A DNA stretch of 64,000 bases from Paraspadella gotoi (taxonomy: Eukaryota > Chaetognatha), in NCBI GenBank assembly GCA_051294375.1, contig CM119268.1:12434473-12498472 (forward strand). Direction: 5' to 3'. Shown piece by piece: positions 24,271-47,144 of the stretch. The notes below the pieces were generated by a model, which was given only the letters and a program-made list of their open reading frames with translations, was not told the DNA's origin and searched no databases. The position numbers and the translations under genes are program-made. Positions within the stretch are counted from its first letter, which is position 1. The number at the start of each line of letters is the position of its first letter.

Positions 24271-24763
24271 CTTTCAAAGGGAAAACGCCAATCTGCTCAT
24301 AAATCGGGACGACGGCCCTCCCAATTAATTTGATAAACAAGTTTAACTGTGTCTTTCCAATAATAAATAAATAATAAATATAAAAAATAATAAAAAAGAA
24401 ATAAAAAATTAAAATTAAATTAGACTTTTCAAAATATTTTAAACATTAAATAAAAATAAACCTTGATACTCTATTCGAATTTGTCTTTGTTTCTCGCAAC
24501 ATTCATTATTCACAATTGTTAATTCTTTCATTCTCGCGAACTCATAAAATTGTTGTTCATTTGTTTCCTTTCCAGAAGAAGTTTTCTCAGAATAAATTTC
24601 CTTCAATAAATTGGCCTTCGCTGCCGTCGATTTATTCAAATTTCATGACAACATTCTGATTTTATTCAGTTTAGTTTTTATCGTTGCTGATGTTTAGTTT
24701 CTTACTGTCTCTGTTCTTTATATCTTATCAGCATTTTGATTATCGAACAACATCGCCATAGCA

Positions 24764-26300
24764 ATGGATTCGAATCACGGACGAAGAAGATGGGACGTAC
24801 AGTCCTCCAACAAACCCGAAGAAAGGTTGAGGGACGACCGTACTACTGACGATTACGACGAGCGGTTAGTTAATAACTTAATAGCTTAACCCAGAAAATA
24901 CGTACATCTTTTTTTTTCTGAAAGGAAAAATGAAAACAACAATTTTACTCATTCTGAAGAATTGGATGTTAAGCAATTGTATGGTCAACATAAAAATTAA
25001 GGAAAAAAATATGGTGGATTTTTTTTTCAGACATCGATACGATCGACCAAGAAATCGATCATCATCGGATCGCAATCGATGGGATCGTCAAGAGAGTGAC
25101 GGACAAAGACGAGAAAGACAAAGAGACAGAAGTCCTAGTTTACGAGACCGAAGTCCGCGGGACAAACGCCGAGATCGCGACAAGGAAAAACAAAATCGTG
25201 ATGAACCTTTCAACGACAGACCCTCGACGGACAATCGTAGAAAAGAAGAAAGGAAGGCCAGTCAAAGTGCTGGTGAGATTTCTTTTAAAAACACCCGATT
25301 TCTGAAGCAAAATAAAATGATCGAAAGTAATGTTAAGATGTAGATCTAATGTAGATAATAAAGATACGAAAATAGGGTTGACAAAATATTAATGTTCAGA
25401 TATGTATTTAAACAAATTTCTGAAGCAGAAAAATCTCAAGTCGCACCACTTCAAGTTAAGATCGACGCAAAGCCAGTGACAACCCCGAACCCAGCGCCCA
25501 TTGCAAGACCCAAAAGCAAATTAGTAGCTCAAGCTTTTGGAGATGACTCCAGCGACGAGGAGGTAGCAAAAAAAAATTAAATACTAACTTTCAATGATAA
25601 TTTCTGTGTGTTTTACTTAACACTAAACAAAATTTTACATTCGAACGGGGCTTTGTCGTCTTTTGAAAAACCTTTTTTTTTTAAATAAAATTTAAAAAAA
25701 TTCTTACCTAACTCTAAACCCTTTTAACCTTAACCATAAACCCCCACTAACCCCGGTCGGCAAAAGTAAAATAAAAAGTAAAAAGGACTGAATAGTAACG
25801 AACGAGGTAAGCACCAACGCTGAAATGATCCCAGACTAGATAAGTCCTTGTGACGAAGTAAAGTCCAAACTCGGATATCACGAGTCTTTGGTTCTAACAT
25901 GCAGAAGGCTTGTCATTCGCCTCTCAACCCAAAGGTCAGGGTTCTAGCTGTTAAGTGGGACGGGGCGCTTAACACGCCTGTTACATGGCGTAACAGCCTG
26001 ATCCGAAGCTTAGGTCAGGCACTGCTTAATTGAACGGTTCTATCACTAACTCGAAGCCCATTTTTCTGTCTTTATACATTTATTTTTAGGAATTCTTTAC
26101 TTCTATTTGATTGACTGTTTTGTCAGGAAATGCCACCCGAGGCGAAAATGAGGATGAGAAATATCGGTCGCGATACTCCTACTTCTGCTGGACCTAATTC
26201 TTACGCAAAAGGAAAATTAGGATTCTGTGACAATAAACGGATAGTAGAAAGACATTTAATGGGCGAAGATATGTTTCGACCTAAAAAACCTTTTAATTAA
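24764..26300 (+). CDS. PCNP: PCNP-like (PEST-containing nuclear protein)
   Basis: Four exons join in phase: 24764-24864, 25031-25272, 25429-25562 and 26127-26300, giving 216 aa from [12 protein letters not shown] to the stop at 26298-26300. The last exon, [20 protein letters not shown] followed by [13 protein letters not shown], is almost the conserved C-terminus of vertebrate PCNP. Exon 3 supplies [15 protein letters not shown], like the acidic Ser/Glu segment before it. PCNP is a small nuclear protein and ubiquitylation target linked to cell-cycle control. Unlike the vertebrate protein, the N-terminal half is dominated by Arg/Asp/Ser repeats ([28 protein letters not shown]), similar to RS/RD domains of splicing factors. 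Exon 3 uses an acceptor (TCTGAAGCAG) without a strong pyrimidine tract, yet it is the only one that keeps the frame. Confidence 0.9.
25632..25772. mobile_element. telomere-core TIR element, copy B, in PCNP intron 3
   Basis: The left end TTTTACATTCGAACGGGG is degraded and the right end CCCCGGTCGGCAAAAGTAAA is good. The core has CTAAACCCTTTTAACCTTAACC. Confidence 0.65.
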
Positions 26301-27026
26301 TCATTTCTTTGTCATTGTCTTGTATTTTAATTTAGTATTTTAATCAGAATGAAATTGTGCTTCTCTGTGACTTGACACATACTTTTAAAAATTTAGATCT
26401 AGTAAGTAAAATTGAATTCCTAGATATTTTTCAAGAATGCTCTGCCAAAAACTGGTCATTTGGTCATAATTTAAAGAAGAAAATAAATAGCTTGATATTT
26501 TGTTCTAAGAATTACTTATATTATATATAAATTCTTTGAATTTTATTCATCAAAAAGCAAAATTGTCGCGTTTCTCGTTAGATGTCTCCGAGTTAAGAGT
26601 TGATAAAAACAAAATGGCGATTCCCATGAATCAGTTAGCAGCCTCCTCTCCGATATGAAGATATCCTTTTCTCTATTCTTCCGCATCGTCATTCGTTTTA
26701 CTAATGTTTCTGTATATTATTGTTAATATCTATTTTCATTTCCTTTTTATAAGCTTTTGCTTGTTAGTGAGTTTTTAGCGCAGTTTTCGTTGATGCGACC
26801 GTAAGTGGTTAAAACCATTAGGGAATACATGGTAATGAGCAGGCATGAGTCATAAACTCATGGGCCCACAATGGCTGTCAGCATTCCTTCACGATTTTTT
26901 TTTGCCTTCGATATTTTAATTTGTGCATTTAAACGAGTTTATTGAATTCTTTTGAGCCCGTAGTATCAATATCTCCTGCTCGAGGCATAATTTCTCCTTT
27001 TCCATTGTTCGAAAGCAAAACTCTTA

Positions 27027-28133
27027 ATGATGGATACTCCTCTTTTGTCGCTCGTCCATCGCGTTCAAGACTTGGAAACTTCCTTCAGTCTCGCCCTCAT
27101 CGAGGTCACCCTGCGTCTTTCTTCTTTGACGGACGCCAACGTCTTCCTTTTGGTCGAGACGACGGAGGGTCGTCGATTTTGCGGCAAAGACGCCCTCTGT
27201 CGCGCCTTCGTCGACGGGGCGTTGCGATTTGATCATCGGGATGTCGAGATGAAGATGTCGCCGACGGCTTCGTCCCCGCTTTCCGAGGTTCGGCGCAATG
27301 AGGATTCGATATCGGAAGGATGTCCTATTGCTGATCCCCCTTCGGCCTCGTCGAATCCTTCCTCCGATTTAACAAGAGCGTCTCCCGCGAAGAAGCGGAG
27401 AATTTCTAGGGAGAACCTGGAGTGGACGACGAAGAAAATCGCCGACCAAGATGTGGATGAACCGGAAACTAAACCGGTGGTCTTAGAAGATCGAGACAGT
27501 GACGTCGAGGAAATCCCCTTGTGGGAAACGTCAGGATTTGACCCCGAAAACGGCCTCGCTTCCTTCGACTCTTCCTTCACCGAAAATCTCAACCAACCAC
27601 CGTCCGATCAGGGTCGAAGTCGGCGAAAAAGAAAGGAGCCTCCGGGGATCCGCGACGTCGTCGTCGGGACCTCGTATGATCCCTCTCTCGGAAAATACCC
27701 GACGTTTCCTCAAGAATGCTCTATAGAAAGTTGGAAGCAGAGCGGAGATGTTCGGTCTGGCCAAATACTTCCTGGCGACGATTTCGATCACCTCCGTCTG
27801 CAAGTTCGCGATTATTTAGAGCAGAGTGCCAAAGCGGACGCCGTGCAACGCTGCGACACTGCCGCATTGTTGACCAAAGACTCTGTCGGCTACAAAGTGC
27901 TGCTTTCTTTAATCTACGACGCTGGAAAAACGTTTGGAACGCTCTCTCGATCTACCGACCACGATCATCTCCAATACTTCTACGTTCTTTTCGATGAACT
28001 TTTCAATTTTTTCCCCGAATTCTCTACTGTGGAAAAAGTAAAAATCGCGGACGACGTAAGAAATTTTCGACATTTGCTCCGCCAAAAACTACAAAGAACA
28101 TTCGGCAGGTTTTCGAAGAAGTACAAGAGTTGA
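27027..28133 (+). CDS. single-exon orphan gene, probable nuclear protein
   Basis: An uninterrupted 368-aa frame starts MMDTPLLSLVHRVQDLE. Coding quality is high throughout, with G/C-rich third positions against an AT-rich background. A compact N-terminal segment (about 1-75, with LLVETTEGRRFCGKDALCRA) is followed by a Ser/Pro-rich linker with two nuclear-localisation-like clusters (AKKRRIS near 125 and RSRRKRKEPP near 200) and acidic stretches. A C-terminal region (about 210-368) contains DVVVGTSYDPSLGKYPTFP and a helical part with LLTKDSVGYKVLLSLIYDAG and LFDELFNFFPEFS. No known family is recognised. Lack of introns between intron-rich neighbours suggests a retrogene or a domesticated element, but no reverse-transcription scar was seen. 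Confidence 0.75.
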   Translation: MMDTPLLSLVHRVQDLETSFSLALIEVTLRLSSLTDANVFLLVETTEGRRFCGKDALCRAFVDGALRFDHRDVEMKMSPTASSPLSEVRRNEDSISEGCPIADPPSASSNPSSDLTRASPAKKRRISRENLEWTTKKIADQDVDEPETKPVVLEDRDSDVEEIPLWETSGFDPENGLASFDSSFTENLNQPPSDQGRSRRKRKEPPGIRDVVVGTSYDPSLGKYPTFPQECSIESWKQSGDVRSGQILPGDDFDHLRLQVRDYLEQSAKADAVQRCDTAALLTKDSVGYKVLLSLIYDAGKTFGTLSRSTDHDHLQYFYVLFDELFNFFPEFSTVEKVKIADDVRNFRHLLRQKLQRTFGRFSKKYKS

Positions 28134-37551
<9,418 letters not shown>

Positions 37552-38590
37552 TATTGGCGAAGAAAAAGTCCTTCGCGTATAAAAAAAAAAAAAAAAACTG
37601 AGGAAGAGAAAGATGTTAGTTTTTCTTTAGAAGATTATATTTTCTAGATTTTCCGAGTTGCCGTGCCGCCCATTAACCCTATACTCCGATTATATTTAAA
37701 CGTCCAAACCCCGAAGATTAGAGATAGTGATAGATATATATATTATATATATACATATATATATATATATTTACGAATATCCCCGTCCTTAAGACAAAAA
37801 CAGTCGCCTGTGAACTAATCGACGCTTGAAAATCGCATTCTCGGAATTGTTTGCTCAGCGCTCGCGTTTCCTCTTACTCAAGTACTTCCTAGTACGTCAC
37901 TACGCCCCGCCACCCTTAATTATTTTTCCTTTTTTTTTAGTCCCTTCGCCACGCCCTCCCTCCTAAAATTTATTTTTCGCTTAATAATTATATTAATGTC
38001 CGCGTTTTTCACCCCGGCTTAAGATGAGGGACGCGGAACGATTAGGAGATTTTTTGTGGCCTTGCAGATGAAGTCCATTTCGAACGTGTACATTTTTATA
38101 CATATACTTTTTAACTAGGTGAATAGGATTACTTCGCTGACCATTAACTTGTTGGAAACTATATACGACATTATTTATATACAAATTTGCTTCGATTGCT
38201 GAGTAGCTAGTTAAAATAGAAAATAGATTGTTGATATTTAAGTTTTCTCTAACTTAACATCCCCTTAGGGCGTCTTTGTCGATTAAGTTTTTAAAACGTA
38301 TTTGTTAAATATTTAAGTGATGCTATACATTATTAACAGCAGTTTGGATGACAGCCGTTCGCTCCAACCCTTTTTATATTATTATATTAAATCGAGCTTT
38401 TTTGTATATCGGCCAATATACGGCATGTACCTTTTTTGGTTTCCGCCTGGTGAATATACTTAATAGAAATTAATAAGCTATTTCTTGAACCAGCAGATAA
38501 GGAAATTTACATTTCAGTGATCCTTTATAAAGCTCCTGATTTCGATTGTTCTGTTAAAAATTCAACTTACTTAATAAACCGCAAAATAGT
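37552..38590 (+). other. probable ARHGAP39 3' UTR
   Basis: AT-rich sequence after the stop with a possible poly-A signal AATAAA at 38573-38578. An (AT)n tract lies at about 37735-37772. No other feature is seen. Confidence 0.45.
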
Positions 38591-40200
38591 TTATAAAAGC
38601 TATGCAGCTATAAATCATTTTCTGATCAAATCAAGATTTGATGTGATACTTTAACATTAATTGAGATAATTCATTATTCAGGCAGAAAAGTTTGATAGCT
38701 TGAATAACTGTTTCTTGACTTTATTAGCGTTTTCTTTACTCAAAAATTATTTTCTGTCAGTCGCTGAAATTATTAAAATATTTAACATAATGCAAATATT
38801 CTTATTATTAACTTATTATATTTTACAAAATATTGCTGTACTTAGGGCTCTTACTTAGTTTAAAAGAATCTCTACAAAAACCTAATATGTTGAATCTCTG
38901 TTATTTCCGTACCATTTATAATTGTAGTTATCAAACTGAAAATTATTATATCATAGTTTAAATTTTTGAAAATAAATGTATTATCTATAAGACTATCCAT
39001 TTATCTACGTATCCAGTTATAATTGGAGTTATTAATAATTTAAAGCCCTAAGAGTAAAAATTGTTGGTTCCTCTTTAGTTGAAAATTTGAGAAATTATTT
39101 AAGATGTGTTATTTCGTGCAAAAATAAATTTGCAATGCTTAATCTAACATAGTTCATTATGATACTGCCGTGAATATATTTCGATTCCATAACAGCCGAT
39201 TATGCGTCCAATCTGTAGTTTTTATAAATACTCATTCTTTTGGTTTTTAGCAGTACGTTATGAATTTTTAAGTATGGCAAAACATTGGCTTAGTCCACTG
39301 CCCTGACGTACATACTTTTTTTGGAATTTAAATATAAATTTTGAATGACCGTTTTAATTTGCATAATCGCAGTATTATTTATTACATTTTAATATAATTT
39401 AGAATTGTCGACTTTCGAATGTGCTTCTTTAGACTTCGAGTCTAGCCTAGGAAAGAGCTTTTTGAAAATATGAAGTTAGTTGATCCTCTAAATGTTCAAT
39501 GACTGAACAATTTGTTGTTGACGATCTTTCTGTCAATTACTTTGCATTTTTGAACCTTAGATTTAATGGTAGGCTTGAATACAACAACTGTCTCTGACGG
39601 GGATTAAACCCTTAACCGTTTGGTTCAGACCAGTATCAACGGCGGAACAAATTGCTGGCGCTAACAATGATTGCCTCGTGCCTACGAGTAATGTATGTAC
39701 GCCATTCTTTCTAACCTCATAACCGATAAATATTTAAAAACTTGTTTTCTAAATCTAAGTTATTTATCTTGTTTCATTTTCCTGTGACATTCAAATATAA
39801 GTTAGAGAATGTCGTCGAGTTGAGGAATGGGGAAATCCTCATTCCTCAATCGGATACGTTCTGACTTGACTCTCCTCCCCCCTTTCCGCGCGAACGGATC
39901 TTCCCGAAAATATTGAGGCCTGAAAAAAAGTGACAAACTTTCCATCCCCGCCTCTAAACGGGCAGCAACAAAAAAAAAAGTTGATGGCGACGTCAATAAG
40001 GTAGAAATCCTAACAATGGGAAAAACGTTAATCGTTTTTGTTCTGAAAATGCATTTTGTTTTTAACTGAGCAAGGAGTACTTGATTTGACTAATCCTTGA
40101 CACTGAATCAATGACGAGCATGCGCTTACATTACCTTATAAAAACTCGGAAATGTCGCGATTGCGCCGTGTATTGGTCAGGTGGTCAGATCTGAGTGCTT
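38591..40200. other. no gene seen
   Basis: AT-rich sequence. A tRNA-like B-box word (minus strand GGGTTTAATCCCCGTC, near 39600) may mark another SINE fragment, but the rest does not fold as a tRNA. Confidence 0.5.
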
Positions 40201-40223
40201 AAGCTAAAGAATAACAGGCTAAA

Positions 40224-40419
40224 TTTTACTTTCGCCGACCGCGGTTTTGGCGGTTTTTAAAAAAATTATTTAAAAATATTTTTTTTTTTAATATTATTTA
40301 ATTACCTTAATCCTAAACCATTTTAACCCTAATTACCCCTAATTATTTTTAACTTTAAACCATTCTTAAACTATTTTTAACCCTAACCCTTCCCTAACCC
40401 TGGTCAGCGAAAGTAAAAG
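40224..40419. mobile_element. telomere-core TIR element, copy C
   Basis: The left end TTTTACTTTCGCCGACCGCG and the right end CTGGTCAGCGAAAGTAAAA are inverted. The core contains TTAACCCTAACCCTTCCCTA. Confidence 0.8.
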
Positions 40420-40600
40420 TAACCCGAATAACCCTCGCGACCACAAAGGCGACGTCGACAGTTTCGATGACGAGGCAGACTCGATGCCTTGTCGCCGACG
40501 TTCGGAAAAAAAATATCCGTATTGCCTTCTTTGCTCGACTTTCGATGTTAGTCTGTCAGCAAAATATATATTATAAATATATATATATATATATATAATT

Positions 40601-40691
40601 CGAGAATGGTTGTTAATGTTGTACTTAAAATACGAATACTGGCAGCCTAATATTTTAAGTATTTTAAGTACAACATTAACATCCATTCTCG
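40601..40691. repeat. near-perfect hairpin
   Basis: The 33-nt arms, 40601-40633 and 40659-40691, pair with one mismatch around a 25-nt loop. An (AT)n tract lies directly upstream. It could be a short foldback element or a small-RNA-like hairpin. Confidence 0.7.
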
Positions 40692-42204
40692 CACTGACAG
40701 AATTTCTCTTTATTTCTCGCTCGCCACTAATCCGGTACTCGGGGTTTTTTCTTACGGTGCCAACATCCGGCTCCCTCATGGTGTTTCCCGGCGCCATCAT
40801 CCGGTCTTTTTCTCCGAAGGATTGCGAGCCAAATTAGGGTCGAAGGTCCGGATTAGCGTCGGGCGGGATAGGTGGACTCTTGGCCCCGAGTAAGTCACTC
40901 GTCAGGAGACTGGCCCATCAATTGGCGTTCCCCTTTGATCCCGTGCGTGTTTACTATAAAGAAATAACCCAAGAAATGCCAGGAATGTTGTCGGTTGGGG
41001 CAGAACATGGTACAACAGCTTCAAAGGACGATAGATTTTTACGATGTTGGAAATAATGATAGACGTTTGGGAAAAACGATGAGTGCAAATGAAATTCCAA
41101 ACTTCTTACTTTCCCACTTGTTTCTTTTTTTTTTCCCTCTGATGGATATTTTGCGATTTAGCCAGGTCGATTTCAAACCCTTTGTTTCACCTTCATGACC
41201 ATGTGATTCCATAAGGAGGGTGTTCATTATAACCGTTACAACTTGTTGTTACTTGTTACAAGTTATTCATTTCTTCGTTTTCAGAAGAATTAAGCGTCAT
41301 TCCCATCCCAAACGCCGTCGGTCAGTATCTTCACCCTCGATTATTATAATTATTGTTTACTATTCTTGATTCATGACTTCATTGTCTATGACTTTTCATA
41401 TTTTGATTGATTTGATTTGAATTTTTTACTTTTGCCATCACGATTTTTAAATCATTTGATTATATACTTTTTAGTATTTTCATCGTCGTTGTTATCACCT
41501 TCCCTCTACTCTCCATTTTCTTTCATATTGTTGTCGGCCTTTTCCTCGTCATTGTCGTAGTCGCTTTATATCCGTTATTTCGCCGTCGTATTCGTTCATC
41601 GTTTTCGTCGTCGTCGTCGTCGTCAAAACATCTCCATTTTTTTTTCTCCTTTCGACGATTGTGTCGCTTTTTTGCCTTTTTCCGCCTCTCGTCTCCTTCG
41701 GCCTTTTCATCTTTCCTTTTTCCACTTTTTGCACCTTTTTTGTGCCGAGTTTCGGTGCTCCCCCCCCAGACCTCCCACCCTAAAACATTCTTTTTCAGTT
41801 TACATCCTCGCCTTTTTTACCATATATAACGCCTCTTCACATATATAAATATAAGCTGTCACAGATTCTGTTTTAAATCATTCTCTCAGCGTCCCCCATC
41901 TCTTGAACATAGCCGACAATTTTTTTATCCTTTTTTAAAAACCAACTTCACAAATTCTTCTTCTCTCTCTCTCTTTTCTCTTTCCTTTCTTCCTCCCTGT
42001 CGCTCGATCTTTCCTTTCCCTCCCCATCTCCTTTTGTTCCCCTTCTTAATGGTCGGAGGGAGAAACGATTTTGCGGCACGAAACATGATAAAAAACCAGA
42101 TACGCAAAAAAACGAAAAAGAATAAATGTGTGGCTTTTGTGGTTGACAGGGGTCGGAGGTGGTTACGGCTTGTTGGTGGCTCCTTGTCGAGCTAGTAGAA
42201 CGTC

Positions 42205-43385
42205 CACTTCATTGATAGGGAAGCCAGGTACTCTGGGAGTGAATTAAACAGACTGTGAGAGATCTTAGATTGAAAGCTTGCAGGGACCTGCTATGCATTA
42301 TCTTGTAAGAGTGATGGAGGCCTTAAACCAAAAGCTGTCCAAAGTCCGGGGCAAGATAGCTTATTTTTATAAATAAATGGATAATTTTTATATTGGTTGT
42401 ACCAATTTCATAAAATTCAGCTCCTTGTATTTTGATGCTAGTGCGGAGTACAATAAGTATTCCCCGATCTAATACTTAAGGGAGTGGTCTTTTTCAATAC
42501 AATTGAAACATTCTTTGTAAATATTTTCCACTTCATTGATAGGGAAGCCAGGTATCTGGGAGTGGAATAAACAAGACTGTGAGAGAGTCTTGATTGAAAG
42601 CTTGCAGGGACCTGCTATGTCATTATCTTGTAAGAGTGATGGAGGCCTTAACCACCAAAGCCTGTCCAAAGTCAGGGGCAAGATAGCTTATTTATTAAAT
42701 AATGGATAATTTTTATATTGGTTGTACCATTTCATAAATTCAGCTCCTTGTATTTTGATCTAGTGCGGAGTACAATAAGTATTCCCCGATCTATAACTTA
42801 AGGGAGTGGTCTTTTCATACATTGAAACATTCTTTGAAATATTTTCCACTTCATTGATAGGGAAGCCAGGTACTCTGGGAGTGAATAAACAGACTTGAGA
42901 GAAGTCTTGATTGAAAGCTTGCAGGGACCTGCTATGTCATTATCTTGTAAGAGTGATGGAGGCTTAAACCACCAAGCCTGTCAAAGTCAGGGGCAAGATA
43001 GCTTATTTATTAAATAAATGGATAATTTTTATATTGGTTGTACCAATTTCATAAAATTCAGCTCCTTGGTATTTTGATTGCTAGTGCGGAGTACAATAAG
43101 TATTTCCCCGATCTAATACTTAAGGGAGTGGTCTTTTCATACAATTGAAACATTCTTTGAAATATTTTCACTTCATTGATAGGGAAGCCAGGTATCCTGG
43201 GAGTGAAATAACAGACGTGTGAGAGAAGTCTTGATTGAAAGCTTGCAGGGACGCTGCTATGTTATTATCTTGTACCAGGAGTGATGGAGGCCTTTAACAC
43301 CAAGCTGTCCAAGCAGGGAGCAAGATAGCTTATTTATTAAATAATGATAATTTTTATAATTGGTTGTACCAATTTCATAGAAGAA
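42205..43385 (+). repeat. 320-bp satellite array, about 3.6 units
   Basis: The marker CACTTCATTGATAGGGAAGC recurs at about 42205, 42529, 42847 and 43169, a period of 318-324 bp. Each unit includes GAAAGCTTGCAGGGAC, GTAAGAGTGATGGAGGCCTT and TTATATTGGTTGTACCAATT. Units differ by many one-base deletions. Single relatives lie at 11870-12061 and 52838-53035. No coding capacity. Confidence 0.92.
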
Positions 43386-45240
<1,855 letters not shown>

Positions 45241-45510
45241 CTCACCTCAAAACGATTTCCCATTCAGTTCGGTTCTTACCATTTCTAAAACTCCATCTGC
45301 AATTACCACCGTTTACGGAAGGCGGTCCAGGGTTAGTCGTTGACGTTAAAAACTTCCAGAAACAAATGGCAAACCGGTATATCTTTCTTCATTACTATTT
45401 TAATCCCTTTCCTTTCCTTCCAGATGTTTAGAATTAGGTTTAAAATTCGACACCATTATGGAATAGACGGATGAGGGATACTGAATGAGGAAGGTGGGTA
45501 AATTGGTTAA

Positions 45511-46122
45511 TAAGGCGTAGTGAAAGTTACATACGAAAATTCTAAAAGTCAATTATGAACAACATACCATCAGTGAACATTAATTTGTAAAAAAAATTAA
45601 TTTTATGTTTTTTAATTTTCGCAGTAGGCTATATTTATATATAGTACTAACCTTATAAAATCGAAAAATTTCAAAATAGGCTTTTCTTAATTTTGATTGC
45701 AGATTTGAATTCCTCGTAAAAAGTTGATAAAAGAAAATATAAGTCATTTTTAAAAATTCTTTCATTAAGTGGGTTAAAAATTAAAAAAACTATATTTAAT
45801 ATGGAAAAAGTAAATTTTCAGCTTAAAATATAGCTTTTTCTCATTTTTGAACCACTTAATGAAGGAATTTTTCAAAAAGAGTTATATTTCTTTCTGTCAA
45901 CTTTTTATGACGAATCCAAATCTGCAAAAAAATCTTACAAAAAACTGTTTTGAAATTTTAACATTTATTGGTTTAGTACTAGTATAAATATGGCCTACTG
46001 CGTAAATTGTAAAATTTATTATAAATTTTTTTATTACATAAATGTTCATTAATATAATGTTGTTCGTTCTTCACTTTTAGAATTTTAATCAAAGTTAAAT
46101 TTAGAAAATTTACTACGCCTTA
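45511..46122. mobile_element. hairpin MITE, copy 2 (fuller copy)
   Basis: The ends are TAAGGCGTAGTGAAAGTTAC and CTACGCCTTA. A perfect 8-bp duplication, TTGGTTAA, flanks it at 45503-45510 and 46123-46130. It is collinear with copy 1 but has about 45 more bp at the centre (GTAAATTTTCAGCTTAAAAT...). It is a long imperfect inverted repeat without coding capacity. Confidence 0.92.
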
Positions 46123-46130
46123 TTGGTTAA

Positions 46131-46390
46131 GGAGCTAGGGGAAAGGTTAAAGGAGTATTGGAATTACGGACTCATTAATTATACTTTCTTATATCAACGT
46201 TTTGTAAGGAATCCAAATTGGTTCTTAAATCTGAAAAATTTACATTTTGAAATTTTAACCTTTTATATTTAAATATAGCTCACTGGTGCCCACTAATGTA
46301 CAAAATTAAAATATAAATTTACCAAAATATTTGTATCGATTTTATTTTTATGTTCTAAATGCTAAATTTTAATTTTATACAATTTTATTA
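46131..46390. repeat. diverged half of a hairpin-MITE relative
   Basis: Words such as GGAATCCAAATTGG, TTTTGAAATTTTAACCTTT and ATATAGCTCACTGG follow the order of the right arm of the adjacent MITE (GACGAATCCAAATC, TTTTGAAATTTTAACATTT, ATATGGCCTACTGC). This suggests an older related insertion at the same place. Confidence 0.45.
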
Positions 46391-46594
46391 TCTTCACAAC
46401 GCTCGAGTGGACAGGCTCTGCTTCCTTTCTTTTGCACCCGCAAAGACTCTCCCTTTCCTTCCTTCCTTATTTCCCACCCTTTTGAGTTTCGTCTTCGCTG
46501 AATTCAAGCAATAAATTTCTCCTTTTTTCTCTCTCGTCTCTAATCCGTTGCAGGTTTTGCATCTTGATTAACTCCCGCAGAAGCAACTCTTTTC

Positions 46595-46636
<42 letters not shown>

Positions 46637-46835
46637 TCTCTCTATTTTCTCCCCGTAGACAAATTATTCTCGATTTATTTACCGGAAACAAAGGGAGACA
46701 AATTAGGGACTTTGTACAGGGGTATTTTGTTATGGGAATGTTTTCTTGACGCTATGAACTCGAGATTGTTGGAGAAAAGAGATACATATACTAGTTGACT
46801 ATGGTCAAATTGAATATTTACCATTTAGGATCTTC

Positions 46836-47144
46836 CCGGTCAGTAAATTTTTTTCAACTTCCTATAAAGACGAACATTTTTTTTTAAAGAACAATCGTTT
46901 TTCAAATATTACCCCAACCAAGCTTTACCATAACCAGTAACCACTCCTAACCCTAAACTTAACCACCTTTAACCCTAACCACCCTAACCCAAACTACCCC
47001 TAACCCTAACCCTAACCACCCCTAACCTCTAACACTAAATACCCTTAACCCTATATACCCTTACCCTCAACCAAACTTTTTTTAATATGTTATATATAAA
47101 TAGAAAAATAACCGACCGGCTTGGTTCCGGTCGGCGAAAATACA
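46836..47144. mobile_element. telomere-core TIR element, copy D (largest core)
   Basis: The right end GGTTCCGGTCGGCGAAAATA fits the family; the left end (CTTCCCGGTCAGTAAATT) is partly degraded. The core is about 150 bp of CCCTAA-like repeats including CCCCTAACCCTAACCCTAAC. Confidence 0.75.

Noticed and set aside
25861-26060. tRNA-like segment in PCNP intron 3
   Set aside because: It has GGTTCTAGCTG where a B box should read GGTTCGANTCC, and no A box at the right distance; probably another repeat but unsupported as a SINE.
27531-27803. Antisense ORFs across the orphan gene and across ARHGAP39 exons
   Set aside because: They are shadows of GC-rich coding sequence on the plus strand.
42205-43385. 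CRISPR-like array
   Set aside because: The 320-bp units are contiguous satellite repeats without short repeats and unique spacers, and the genome is eukaryotic.
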